A stretch of DNA of 64,000 nucleotides, from NCBI RefSeq assembly GCF_002858765.1, contig NZ_PJRP01000023.1:37569-101568 (forward strand), given 5' to 3'. The DNA comes from Cupriavidus pauculus. Its GTDB lineage: Bacteria > Pseudomonadota > Gammaproteobacteria > Burkholderiales > Burkholderiaceae. Made by a program: the position numbers and the translations under genes. The notes below the pieces were generated by a model, which had not been told where the DNA came from, made no database searches, and saw nothing but the letters and a program-made list of their open reading frames with translations. This document shows, piece after piece, positions 32,804 to 41,596 of this stretch; the stretch's first letter is position 1; every line of letters starts with the position of its first letter.

Positions 32804-33433
32804 TCAAACCATCTGGTCTGACGCCACTACGTGTACACCTGCGGGCGCAGACTTAGCGGCTTGCAACAGTGCCATCGCAATCTCGTGCGCGGGATTGAGA
32901 CGCCAAGCGCGGGGAAGAATGGAATCGACCTGCCTCAAAGCATTGACGAAGAGTCGTTCCCCAAGGCGGAACTCCGAACGATGACCGTCTATCAGCCCTG
33001 GCCGCACATATGTGAGCGAGCTGAACGGCAGAGTCGCCAAATCATCCTCCAATTCCCCCTTCACCCTGTTATAGAAGAATCGCGAAGACACGCTTGCGCC
33101 GATGGCGGAGTTCAATACAAAGGTCGGCGTGCCATGGATACTTGCGCGCCTCGCAACCTCAAGGGGATAGTCGTGATCGACACGTCGGAAGGCTTGTCGA
33201 GAGCCTGCGGCACGCATCGTGGTTCCGAGAGTACAAATGACGGCATCAGCGTTCCACCAAGGCGCATCATCAGGTAAGTGCTCATAGTCCACGAAAGGTG
33301 CCACGAGCTTGTCGTGTCCTGGGAGCTGACGTCTTGTTGGTGCCACAACGCGTTGAACGAGGGGGTCCGCCAACGCCAGTTCGAGAACTTGCTTTCCAAC
33401 AAGTCCCGTCGAGCCAACCAACAAGATATCCAA
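32804..33433 (-). CDS. NAD(P)-binding Rossmann protein (NmrA/HTATIP2-like)
   Basis: About 209 residues if started at the TTG near 33433, which has GGGAGAG just upstream and opens directly into LDILLVGSTGLVGKQVLELAL, the dinucleotide-binding GxxGxxG. Later segments are VDYEHLPDD, DAVICTLGTTMRAAGSRQAFRRVDHDY and FFYNRVKGELEDDLATL (YxxxK-like). These proteins are atypical SDRs of unknown substrate, common in small oxidoreductase clusters. It follows the NTF2-like gene closely. Confidence 0.78.
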   Translation of the reverse strand: MDILLVGSTGLVGKQVLELALADPLVQRVVAPTRRQLPGHDKLVAPFVDYEHLPDDAPWWNADAVICTLGTTMRAAGSRQAFRRVDHDYPLEVARRASIHGTPTFVLNSAIGASVSSRFFYNRVKGELEDDLATLPFSSLTYVRPGLIDGHRSEFRLGERLFVNALRQVDSILPRAWRLNPAHEIAMALLQAAKSAPAGVHVVASDQMV

Positions 33434-33488
33434 GTCTCTCTCCCACGTGAAGTGCCCTGCCGTATGGAGCCAAGGCACACGCGCAATC

Positions 33489-33875
33489 TTAGCCTTCGTA
33501 CATATGGAACACCTTGGCAACGATTTGCCAAGTGCCGTTCAGCTTCAGAAGCGTATGGAAATCGGTGTAGTCCGCACCGATGGCGTCCTTCTCCATGTCC
33601 ACTCGCACCACCGCAGTGGTCGGCGTGATCGCGATGACGTCGATACGCGTTTTGATATCAGGGGCCGTGCCGTGGGTCTGAACGAAATCGAGCAGGTTCT
33701 TGATAGGGCCGCCGAGCAGTTCGCCATTGGTGAAGCCATACATGACGGCATCCTTGTGGAAGGCTGCGGCGACTCCCTGGGGGCTGCCCACACGCAGCCC
33801 TTCGACGTACTTCACCACGGTTGCGACCACGTCATCGTACTCCTCAGTGGAAACAGTCTTGATGTTCTTAGACAT
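33489..33875 (-). CDS. NTF2-like (lumazine-binding-like) small protein, copy 2
   Basis: A 128-residue protein from the ATG at 33875, preceded by AGGAGC. It has an N-terminal helix (YDDVVATVVKYVEGLRVG), then LLGGPIKNLLDFVQ, and a C-terminal DFHTLLKLNGTWQIVAKVFHMY. It has the same length and pattern as the protein at 4799-5185, with which it shares a setting of NAD(P)-binding protein and TetR regulator. It is divergent from the TetR gene at 34030. Confidence 0.75.
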   Translation of the reverse strand: MSKNIKTVSTEEYDDVVATVVKYVEGLRVGSPQGVAAAFHKDAVMYGFTNGELLGGPIKNLLDFVQTHGTAPDIKTRIDVIAITPTTAVVRVDMEKDAIGADYTDFHTLLKLNGTWQIVAKVFHMYEG

Positions 33876-33941
33876 AAAAGCTCCTAGTCTCTTCAACGAA
33901 GATTTGCGGCAACCATCGTCAAGTGGCTGCGGTTGATCGGT

Positions 33942-33999
33942 CAATATCTGTAATTCTCACTACAGAATACATATTGTATAGTAACCACTACAGATATTG
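33942..33999. promoter_or_regulatory. Nested dyad operator in the TetR/NTF2 divergent region
   Basis: CAATATCTGTA (33942-33952) and TACAGATATTG (33989-33999) form a perfect 11-bp inverted repeat centred near 33970. Inside it lie CTGTA/TACAG (33948-33965) and ATACA-TAT-TGTAT (33967-33979). The site covers most of the space before the tetR start. Confidence 0.65.
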
Positions 34000-34029
34000 T
34001 CAACACCTCTTTCAGGTTGCTAGAAAAGC

Positions 34030-34677
34030 ATGTCGAGCACTTCGACCACTCCCGCCCAGTCTCGCGCGAAAGGACGGCCACGCGCATTTGATCGCGAGGC
34101 CGCACTGAACCAAGCGCTGAACGTGTTCTGGCGCAGAGGCTATGAACCCACATCCATCGCCGACCTGTGTACGGCGATGACAATCAATCCACCAAGCCTC
34201 TATGCAGCGTTCGGAAACAAGGCCAAGCTTTTCCTCGAGGCAGTCAGTCACTACGAAGCCGTCTATTGGGATGACGCATGGAAGCGCATGCACGACGAGC
34301 CCGACTTGCACGAGGCAATAAGGAGCTTCTTTTCGGAGTCTGCCGCGATTCTCTCCTCCCCTGGCGCACCATGCGGGTGCCTCGTAGTGCTAGCCGCCAT
34401 CAACGTGTCACCGGACTCCCAAGAGGTCATTGAGGCATTGAAGAAGCTGCGTCAAGAGGGCAAGAACCATTTCTTGCGACGTATAGCGCGGGGAATCGAA
34501 GACCAACACCTCCCGGCCAACACTGACGTCAATGCACTAGGCGGGGCACTGAACACCCTGCTGGAAGGCATGTCGATCCCCGCGCGCGATGGCGTGTCCC
34601 ATGCGGAGCTCAAAGGCATCGCAATGATGGCTTCGGCAATGCTTCCAGCGAAGCCGAAGGCAAGTAAGAAAAGCTGA
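34030..34677 (+). CDS. TetR/AcrR-family regulator
   Basis: A 215-residue regulator. The HTH (ALNQALNVFWRRGYEPTSIADLCTAMTINPPSLYAAFGNKAKLFLEAV) is in residues 20-70; the C-terminal domain contains ILSSPGAPCGCLVVLAA, typical of the AcrR/ComR-like branch. It is divergent from the NTF2-like/NAD(P)-binding pair across a 154-bp region with nested palindromes and probably represses that pair and itself. Confidence 0.88.
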   Translation: MSSTSTTPAQSRAKGRPRAFDREAALNQALNVFWRRGYEPTSIADLCTAMTINPPSLYAAFGNKAKLFLEAVSHYEAVYWDDAWKRMHDEPDLHEAIRSFFSESAAILSSPGAPCGCLVVLAAINVSPDSQEVIEALKKLRQEGKNHFLRRIARGIEDQHLPANTDVNALGGALNTLLEGMSIPARDGVSHAELKGIAMMASAMLPAKPKASKKS

Positions 34678-34722
34678 CGCAAATCACTCACGCCTTCCGG
34701 CCGGCGCGAACCAGGAAACGAT

Positions 34723-34752
34723 TGTCCGTTCCTCCATCTCCTGGAACGGACA
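34723..34752. terminator. Hairpin between converging tetR and gamma-glutamyltransferase genes
   Basis: TGTCCGTTCC (34723-34732) pairs perfectly with GGAACGGACA (34743-34752) over a 10-nt loop, midway between two stop codons facing each other. T-runs are poor on both sides. Confidence 0.55.
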
Positions 34753-34792
34753 CCGTCGCCCAGATTTGAAACTACGCTGGCCAGCAACGAAC

Positions 34793-36550
34793 TTAGTTGC
34801 CAATCACCGCCTTGCCTCGACCACGCGGATCAGCGACCGGCACGGGGCTTCCATTCACGATCTGAATGGCTTGCACGTCGGTGTTGAAGAACGACGTACT
34901 TACCGTGTACCCACGCGAACCAAGCTCAGACACCAGCGAGCTGGGCAGCGGCGAGTATGGTTCATCCTGGATTTGAGTTCCTTGCGGAAGTTGATGGTGG
35001 AATCGGGGGTTCTTCACCGCACTGTCAAGCGTCATGCCATAGTCATAGACATTGGCGAGTACTTGATAGAGGTTCGTAAAGATGTGAGAACCACCAGGCG
35101 TACCGAGGACCATCGCTACCTTGCCATCCTTCAGCATGATCGTCGGCGACATCGACGACAGCGGACGCTTGCCAGGTGCCACCGCGTTGGCATCCCCACC
35201 TATGACCCCAAGAGCGTTCGGCTGCCCAGGAACCGTGGCAAAGTCATCCATCTCGTCATTGAGCACGATCCCCGCGCCCCGAACCACCACGGCGCTGCCA
35301 TATGGGTTGTTCAGCGTGTACGTGTTTGACACTGCGTTACCCCATTGGTCCACCACCGAGAAATGCGTGGTGTGGAACTTCGGGGCGCCAGGCTGTACGT
35401 TCGCCGTCGGGGTAATCGAGGTTGGATTGACCTCCGCGGCACGTTGCGCAATGTAGGTTGAATCGAGCAGCCCTGCCACCGGCACATCGACAAATGCCGG
35501 ATCGCCGAGATACTGCGCACGGTCCGCGAACACACGCTTCATGATTTCCGCGTTGAGATGAATGTACTGTGCGCTATTGACCGTCACCCCTTGAAACAGC
35601 GTGCTCTTCAGCGTCGATTTCATTCCGAGCAGCTGAGCCAAAGCGATGCCCCCTGAGCTGGGCGGAGGTGCCGTGAGCACGGTCATACCCTGCCAGTTGA
35701 AGGAAATCGGCTCTCTCCAGACCACCTTGTATGAAGCAAGATCAGCCTTACTAATGAGCCCCTTTCCACCATCCTGAGTCATCGATGCCACAACAAGATC
35801 GGCAGTCTTACCCTTGTAGAACTCATCTGCACCGCCCGACGAAATGCGGTCAAGCGTAGCGGCCAAGTCCGCCTGGCGAAAGAGAGCGCCCACCTTCATG
35901 GCACCAAAGTACTCGTTCAAATTGTAGGGATAGGGGGAGTTCGGATAAGTCGTATTTACCCACTTGACCCAGTCTACGGCCTGCTGCGAGGGAAGGTATC
36001 CGTCGCGAGCAAGCGCGATGGCCGGCGCCATGACTTGTTGCCATGTCAACTTCCCGAATTTCTTCTGCGCCTCCCAAAGGCCCATCACAGTTCCAGGCAC
36101 GCCCACAGCCTGCGCGCCAATCACACTGCTGTTGGGATCCTGATTTCCCCTTCCGTCCTTGAACTGCAAATAGAAATCCTTCGTTGCAGCACCCGGCGCG
36201 ACCTCGCGGTAGTCGAGGAAGTATGGCTTGCCGTCCATGTAGATGTTCATGAAGCCCCCGCCGCCGATGTTTCCGGCCTCGGGATAGGTGACCGCCAGCG
36301 TGAACGCCGTAGCAACGGCAGCATCTACAGCATTTCCGCCCTGCTTGAGAACCTGCTGCGCGACTTGGGCGCTGTAGTCATCGCCGGTGGCTGCGGCACC
36401 AGCCGTTAGCAGTGCTGGAGTCGTTGACGGAGTGCTGGCGCTACTACTGCTATCGTCGCTCCCGCCACACCCGGCCAAGAAGGCGGTTGTCGCGAATAGT
36501 GAAACTGAAAGACCGGTAATCCAGCGCTTTGCCAAGGGTCCTGTACGCAT
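34793..36550 (-). CDS. ggt: Gamma-glutamyltransferase, lipoprotein form
   Basis: A 585-residue GGT. The N-terminus is a lipoprotein signal with lipobox LAGC near residue 23, followed by a Ser-rich spacer, so the enzyme is probably membrane-anchored outside the cytoplasm. The heavy-chain part includes GGNAVDAAVATAFTLAVTYPEAGNIGGGGF; the autocleavage site and nucleophile are in HTTHFSVVDQWGNAVSNTYTLNNPYG; GKRPLSSMSPTIML and GTPGGSHI are in the small subunit. It cleaves gamma-glutamyl bonds (glutathione and conjugates). A GGAGGAG site precedes the ATG. It is divergent from a glutamate/aspartate-type symporter, consistent with scavenging. Confidence 0.93.
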   Translation of the reverse strand: MRTGPLAKRWITGLSVSLFATTAFLAGCGGSDDSSSSASTPSTTPALLTAGAAATGDDYSAQVAQQVLKQGGNAVDAAVATAFTLAVTYPEAGNIGGGGFMNIYMDGKPYFLDYREVAPGAATKDFYLQFKDGRGNQDPNSSVIGAQAVGVPGTVMGLWEAQKKFGKLTWQQVMAPAIALARDGYLPSQQAVDWVKWVNTTYPNSPYPYNLNEYFGAMKVGALFRQADLAATLDRISSGGADEFYKGKTADLVVASMTQDGGKGLISKADLASYKVVWREPISFNWQGMTVLTAPPPSSGGIALAQLLGMKSTLKSTLFQGVTVNSAQYIHLNAEIMKRVFADRAQYLGDPAFVDVPVAGLLDSTYIAQRAAEVNPTSITPTANVQPGAPKFHTTHFSVVDQWGNAVSNTYTLNNPYGSAVVVRGAGIVLNDEMDDFATVPGQPNALGVIGGDANAVAPGKRPLSSMSPTIMLKDGKVAMVLGTPGGSHIFTNLYQVLANVYDYGMTLDSAVKNPRFHHQLPQGTQIQDEPYSPLPSSLVSELGSRGYTVSTSFFNTDVQAIQIVNGSPVPVADPRGRGKAVIGN

Positions 36551-37149
36551 TTCTGTCTCCTCCAATGATGGTCTGCGTCTCGATAGTCGAGCCGACGAAG
36601 GCGACATGCACACACCGATTTCAGCGTGATCTGGATGTAGATCTTGCGGGGTGAACAAGCCGGGAGTTCCTCGCGACTCGAATTAGTTGGGCCTGTGAGG
36701 CCTCGTTGTGCAGAGGATCATAGGTGGAGCACAGCAATAAAAAAAACAATATATCTTGGTCACAAGCACTATAAAAATTGATGCTTACGGATTTCAAAAT
36801 CCACTCGACCGAGACTCGATCTAGTCCTCGCCAGGTGGTGATCTGAGTACAGGTCTGCTCGCGATCTGGGCCAATCGATTTCGCACCCGCGGAAAATGTG
36901 AATCTCACAATACACAACACCCCGATAAACCTGGACGCCCCATCGAATCATCAGAATTATTGGAGGTGAGCGGGAAAATATATCGTTTTTAATCCGATTG
37001 GACCGCCGCTAGACTTCCCGACTCGATGCGAGGCCGTCCAGCCCCGTACTCGTGAACCGCTGTGCCACAGGCATGGCATTCATCGTCAGTGGCCCTGCAC
37101 ATTCGCAGATAACAACAACAATCTCCACGGCGGTCCATCTGGAGACCCA
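36551..37149. other. Divergent control region
   Basis: About 600 bp between ggt and the symporter gene, with A+T-rich stretches near 36730-36780 and 36960-37000 likely to hold the two promoters. I see no gene. Confidence 0.5.
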
Positions 37150-38478
37150 ATGCAAAGCGCGAATCACGCCCCCACTTCGAACCCATTGCTCGACTCCGTT
37201 GCAGGCGATGCTGCTACGACTCGCAGGGTGCGCATCCCCCTCGTATGGCAGATAGCCATTGGCCTCGTTCTTGGAATCGTCGTTGGGTACTACCTCAACA
37301 CCCATCCCGCGCACAAAGACTGGCTAGTCGCAGAAATGCTCAAGCCACTCGGCGACATCTTTATCAAACTAATGAAGATGATCGTGGTACCCATTGTCTT
37401 TTGTAGCATGGTGGTAGGCATCGCCGGCTCTGATGAGAGCAAGTCGTTCGGCAGCATGGGAACGAAAGCCATGGTGTACTTCTTTGGTGCCACCACGCTG
37501 GCTATCATCATCGGACTGGTCGCGGCAAACGTCTTCCAGCCTGGGGTGGGGCTTTCCGACAGCCAACTCATCCACGCACATGCTTCAGCACCTCAACTGC
37601 AAAGCACCGAATCCAACGTCCTGAAGATCGCCCTGAACATCATTCCGGATAACATCGTTACGGCGCTCGGGGAAGGCAAGCTCCTGTCGATTATCTTCTT
37701 CGCTGTCATGTTCGGACTCGCGCTGAACCGGTTGCCGGGTGAAGCGAAGAAGCCTGTCGTCGCCATGATGCGCAGCGTAGCGGAAGGCATGTTCCGCCTG
37801 ACCGGCCTTATCATGGCCTATTCGCCAATCGGCGTCTTCGGCATGATTTCGGTGACCATTGCCACCTTTGGCTTTGCATCGCTTCTCCCGCTGGCCAAGC
37901 TGATTGCCGTGGTGTATCTCTCCCTCGCAATCTTTGCATTTGTCGTTCTAGGTTCGATTGCAAAGTACGCTGGTACCAACATTTTCACACTGATCCGCTA
38001 TTTCAAGGATGAGCTGATTCTCGCGTTCTCGAGCGCAGCCTCTGCAGCCGTCATGCCGCAATTGATGGAGAAGCTGAAGAACTTTGGCGTACCGCCGCGC
38101 ATCGTTAGCTTCGTCGTACCCGTTGGCTACGCTTTCAATCTCGACGGTGCGTCCATCTTCCTTGGCGTCGCGACCATCTTCGTTGCTCAGCTCTACGGCA
38201 TCGACCTCAGCATTAGCCAGCAGATCATGTTGGTCGTGACGATGGTTCTGACTTCGAAGGGCGCAGCCGGTGTTCCGGGGTTCGCTCTGCTGATCCTCTC
38301 CGCCACACTTGCAAGTGCTGGACTTCCTCTTGAGGGTGTGGCCCTCGTAGCCGGCGTCTTCCGCATGATGGAGATGGGCACTACGACACTTAATGTCCTT
38401 GGGAACGCAATCGCTCCAATCGTTGTCGCAAAGTGGGACCGAAACGCAAAGCACGAGGTAGAGAGCAGCACCGTCTAA
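37150..38478 (+). CDS. Dicarboxylate/amino acid:cation symporter (GltP/DctA family)
   Basis: A 442-residue DAACS carrier with about eight transmembrane spans and two re-entrant loops. The loop-1 serine motif reads AFSSAASAAVMPQLMEKL (usually SSSSATLP), followed by VPVGYAFNLDGASIFLG and GAAGVPGFALLILSATL, then MMEMGTTTLNVLGNAIAPIVVAKW. It imports glutamate, aspartate or C4-dicarboxylates with protons or sodium. Aspartase lies downstream, which favours aspartate. GGAG precedes the ATG. A strong terminator follows. Confidence 0.9.
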   Translation: MQSANHAPTSNPLLDSVAGDAATTRRVRIPLVWQIAIGLVLGIVVGYYLNTHPAHKDWLVAEMLKPLGDIFIKLMKMIVVPIVFCSMVVGIAGSDESKSFGSMGTKAMVYFFGATTLAIIIGLVAANVFQPGVGLSDSQLIHAHASAPQLQSTESNVLKIALNIIPDNIVTALGEGKLLSIIFFAVMFGLALNRLPGEAKKPVVAMMRSVAEGMFRLTGLIMAYSPIGVFGMISVTIATFGFASLLPLAKLIAVVYLSLAIFAFVVLGSIAKYAGTNIFTLIRYFKDELILAFSSAASAAVMPQLMEKLKNFGVPPRIVSFVVPVGYAFNLDGASIFLGVATIFVAQLYGIDLSISQQIMLVVTMVLTSKGAAGVPGFALLILSATLASAGLPLEGVALVAGVFRMMEMGTTTLNVLGNAIAPIVVAKWDRNAKHEVESSTV

Positions 38479-38522
38479 CAGAGTGCTTTCCGTCTGGGCG
38501 TGTGCCCAGACATACCTACCAG

Positions 38523-38569
38523 ACGGCCCGCATGCCAAGACACCCTTGGCTGCGGGCCGTTTCTATTTG
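38523..38569 (+). terminator. Strong intrinsic terminator after the symporter gene
   Basis: ACGGCCCGCA (38523-38532) pairs with TGCGGGCCGT (38551-38560), and nested GCCAAG/CTTGGC extends the stem; TTTCTATTT follows. The symporter and aspartase genes are therefore largely separate units. Confidence 0.9.
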
Positions 38570-38712
38570 TGGGCGAAGAGGTGCCCTGCCCATGCTGAAA
38601 TCCCAGACAGTTACCTCTGCCGCCGCCCTGGATTCGCCTGTAGAAAAGAACGAGCTCGTTACTCCCCGAGTATCCAGAGATATCCTCGTCCAGCCATCAA
38701 CAAATATCTATA

Positions 38713-38728
38713 CGTTATTTGCATAACG
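38713..38728. promoter_or_regulatory. Palindrome upstream of aspartase
   Basis: CGTTAT-TTGC-ATAACG is a perfect 6-bp inverted repeat within an A+T-rich stretch 117 bp before the aspartase ATG; a candidate operator. Confidence 0.45.
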
Positions 38729-38844
38729 ATGTCTGTGCCCCACTACTCTCGATACTGTCTTTGCATGGAGCCTAGCAACGGAACAGTCGACTCACTAGAC
38801 TTTCGCCATACCGCTTAAACCCATTTGCGCCAGGAGCGTAAGCC

Positions 38845-40272
38845 ATGACCGTAGAAAATTTCAGAACCGAGCACGACCTCCTTGGCGACCGCGAGGTCTT
38901 CGCGGAGGCCTACTATGGTGTCCATACGCTGCGCGCCGTTGAGAACTTCCCAATCACGGGTACTCCAATCTCCATCTACCCGGAGTTAATCAAGGCACTT
39001 GCTGCGATCAAGCAAGCTGCAGCACTCGCCAATCACGAGCTTGGCCTGCTCGACGAGACGCGCTGTAACGCAATCGTGGCGGCCTGCAAGGAACTGATGG
39101 CCGGCGCGCTCCATGAGCAGTTCGTTGTTGACGTGATTCAAGGTGGTGCGGGAACCTCGACCAACATGAACGCCAACGAAGTCATTGCCAATCGTGCGCT
39201 GGAGCTGCTTGGCCACCGTAAGGGCGAATATCAACACCTGCACCCGAACGAACATGTCAACATTGGGCAGAGCACCAACGATGTCTACCCAACCGCGCTC
39301 AAGGTCGCTACCTGGTTTGGCATTGTCGGCCTCATCGAGGCAATGGCGGTCTTGCGACGAGCTTTCGAGGCTAAGGCCGAAGAGTTCGCCCACATCATCA
39401 AAATGGGTCGCACTCAGTTGCAAGACGCGGTACCGATGACGCTAGGACAGGAATTCAGTACGTATGCTGTCATGCTGGGCGAAGACGAACAGCGTCTTCG
39501 TGAGGCCTCAATGCTTATCTGCGAAATCAACCTCGGTGCTACAGCGATTGGAACGGGCATTACCGCACATCCTTCTTACGCACCGCTAGTTCTCCAACGC
39601 CTGCGCGAGATTACTGGCATTCCGCTGGAGACCGCACCCAACCTGATCGAGGCCACGCAAGATTGCGGATCCTTCGTACAGCTCTCTGGCGTGCTCAAAC
39701 GCGTGGCGGTGAAGCTCTCCAAGACATGCAACGACTTGCGCCTGCTTTCCAGTGGCCCGCGAGCCGGCCTTGGCGAAATCAATCTGCCGCCGATGCAGGC
39801 CGGTTCCAGCATCATGCCCGGCAAGGTTAATCCTGTGATCCCGGAAGTCGTCAATCAGATCGCCTTCGAGGTCATTGGTAATGACGTCACCGTCAGCTTC
39901 GCAGCTGAGGCTGGACAACTACAGCTCAACGCGTTCGAGCCCATAATCGCTCACAGCCTGTTCAAGAGCGTCAGCCACCTTCGAAACGGATGCTTGACGC
40001 TTGCTGAGCGCTGCGTCAAGGGCATTACTGCAAACGCAGACAAGCTGCGCGCCACAGTGGAGAATTCAATCGGTGTGGTAACTGCGTTGAATCCGTACAT
40101 CGGATATGCGAACGCGACGGCCGTTGCCCAGGAAGCTCACATCACCGGTGGCAGCGTCTATGACATCGTGCTGAGCAAGGGGTTGCTATCAAAGGAAGAG
40201 CTCGACCGAATCCTACGACCCGAGACGCTTACGCAGCCAGTCCCGTTGAACATTCCCACGAAGTCGAACTGA
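38845..40272 (+). CDS. aspA: Aspartate ammonia-lyase
   Basis: A 475-residue member of the fumarase/aspartase superfamily, converting L-aspartate to fumarate and ammonia. It begins with the aspartase-like FRTEHDLLGDREVFAEAYYGVHTLRAVENFPITG. GAGTSTNMNANEVIANRA, NIGQSTNDVYPTALK and the superfamily signature GSSIMPGKVNPVIPEVVNQ are all present. Together with the symporter upstream it forms an aspartate/glutamate utilisation module. CAGGAG precedes the ATG. Confidence 0.95.
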   Translation: MTVENFRTEHDLLGDREVFAEAYYGVHTLRAVENFPITGTPISIYPELIKALAAIKQAAALANHELGLLDETRCNAIVAACKELMAGALHEQFVVDVIQGGAGTSTNMNANEVIANRALELLGHRKGEYQHLHPNEHVNIGQSTNDVYPTALKVATWFGIVGLIEAMAVLRRAFEAKAEEFAHIIKMGRTQLQDAVPMTLGQEFSTYAVMLGEDEQRLREASMLICEINLGATAIGTGITAHPSYAPLVLQRLREITGIPLETAPNLIEATQDCGSFVQLSGVLKRVAVKLSKTCNDLRLLSSGPRAGLGEINLPPMQAGSSIMPGKVNPVIPEVVNQIAFEVIGNDVTVSFAAEAGQLQLNAFEPIIAHSLFKSVSHLRNGCLTLAERCVKGITANADKLRATVENSIGVVTALNPYIGYANATAVAQEAHITGGSVYDIVLSKGLLSKEELDRILRPETLTQPVPLNIPTKSN

Positions 40273-40686
40273 GCACTGTCGGCTAACGGCCGCTCTCCCC
40301 CGTGTGGAATCATCCTTTTTTATGCCAAAAGGTTGTGGTCGTTTAGGATGACGGTCCGACATGGGGTAGAGCGCCATGCTTCGCAAGAAGTGCAACGCTT
40401 AGACGCTAGCCCGATCTGAGAAGGCTGAAAGTTGCACAACAACTCTGAAGAGTGGGTTGATCCAGGATGAGTGCCGTAACCGGTCAACTGGGAGAAGTCT
40501 CGTTCGTTCGACTATCCCCCCCGCAAGCAACCGACGCAACTGCGACGGGCATCGGCGCTACTCACACAATTGGCGGCTCCTGCCTGCACGACGATGCAAG
40601 TGCCGGGAGAATCTACCGCCTCTCTCCAGTTCACTCGAGTCCGGATCCGGTGACTGGGTTGCAGGGGCGACCTTGCGCAGCGAGGG
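40273..40686. other. Intergenic region
   Basis: About 410 bp downstream of aspA. No convincing gene, hairpin or repeat was found; two short plus-strand frames (40457-40793) look like chance. Confidence 0.45.
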
Positions 40687-40959
40687 TCAGTCAGCCTCCC
40701 TTACCATTTCCCAGAAATCTCCCGCGCCGCGGGCAGCCTGCCACGCCTCAAATTGGGATCGCCATTGTTCTAGAGGTCCGCCATAGAGGCTAAATCTGCA
40801 ACCGGGCTCGCCCGATCCATCGCTCAGGTCCCACCGCCTCTGACCGCCCCTAAGGAGACCTTTGATATCGCCAACAACGGTCATTTGATGGACGAAACCT
40901 GCATTGACCGACGGCTGTTCCCGAGCGCTTATGGCGTTGGGCAACTCCGGAACGCGCAC
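40687..40959 (-). CDS. Small hypothetical protein
   Basis: A 90-codon frame from a GTG at 40959; an internal ATG could give about 65 residues. The C-terminal part (GCRFSLYGGPLEQWRSQFEAWQAARGAGDFWEMV) looks like a real, soluble helical protein. It overlaps the end of the membrane protein gene upstream by about 30 bp. No family recognised. Confidence 0.4.
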   Translation of the reverse strand: MRVPELPNAISAREQPSVNAGFVHQMTVVGDIKGLLRGGQRRWDLSDGSGEPGCRFSLYGGPLEQWRSQFEAWQAARGAGDFWEMVREAD

Positions 40960-41306
40960 TTTACTACCCTGACTGCGTCGTAGAGGGTAGGTATTCTGCC
41001 CTTATAGAAGTGGAGTCCGAAAAATAATGCGCAACAAATGAGGACACCGAACCATGCAGATTGCGAAACGTAGCGTGCGCGGACCACGAGGACGAAGCTC
41101 AGGACCGGATATAGCAAGAGCGCGGTGATAGCGGACGCGTCGTCTGTGTACCGCAACGGTGCTAACGAAACGCCGAGGAGCAACCCGATTGCAAGTACGA
41201 GCGACGCAATTGATGTTCCGATCCAAGCTAGCCCGTCAATGGTGCGCCCCATCGACCAGATATAGTCGCCAACGGGCATTCTACCGTTCAAATTCAACTT
41301 CGCCAT
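40929..41306 (-). CDS. Small hypothetical membrane protein
   Basis: A 125-residue protein with about three hydrophobic helices (WIGTSIASLVLAIGLLLGVSL; ITALLLYPVLSFVLVV; WFGVLICCALFFGLHF). A GGAGAT site precedes the ATG. No known family or function is apparent. Confidence 0.6.
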   Translation of the reverse strand: MAKLNLNGRMPVGDYIWSMGRTIDGLAWIGTSIASLVLAIGLLLGVSLAPLRYTDDASAITALLLYPVLSFVLVVRARYVSQSAWFGVLICCALFFGLHFYKGRIPTLYDAVRVVKCAFRSCPTP

Positions 41307-41540
41307 ATATCTCCGTTGTCCGGTAAAGCGATGAGCATACGCCAGATCTGAACGTCCGTTTCAGGTGTCGCGCCTTGGGAGACCGCACCCGGGAAGAGCC
41401 CGACTGTCCAAGCGGCCGAAGAACCCGGCGGCGACGGGCTGTAGCCGACCTGAAGAGACCTTCAGCCTTCTTGTTACTTCGTGGCTGTATGGATTCGTCC
41501 TGCGCCAATCGCCGAATGGAGCATATCTCGGCGGCGAACG

Positions 41541-41573
41541 AAAAAAAGCGATGCAGGTGCCCACCTGCATCGC
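41541..41573 (-). terminator. Strong intrinsic terminator ending the RraA operon
   Basis: GCGATGCAGGT (41548-41558) pairs with ACCTGCATCGC (41563-41573) over a 4-nt loop; seven T follow on the minus strand. It is 24 bp past the RraA-like stop. Confidence 0.93.
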
Positions 41574-41596
41574 CGTAACACCACTGACACCGGTAC

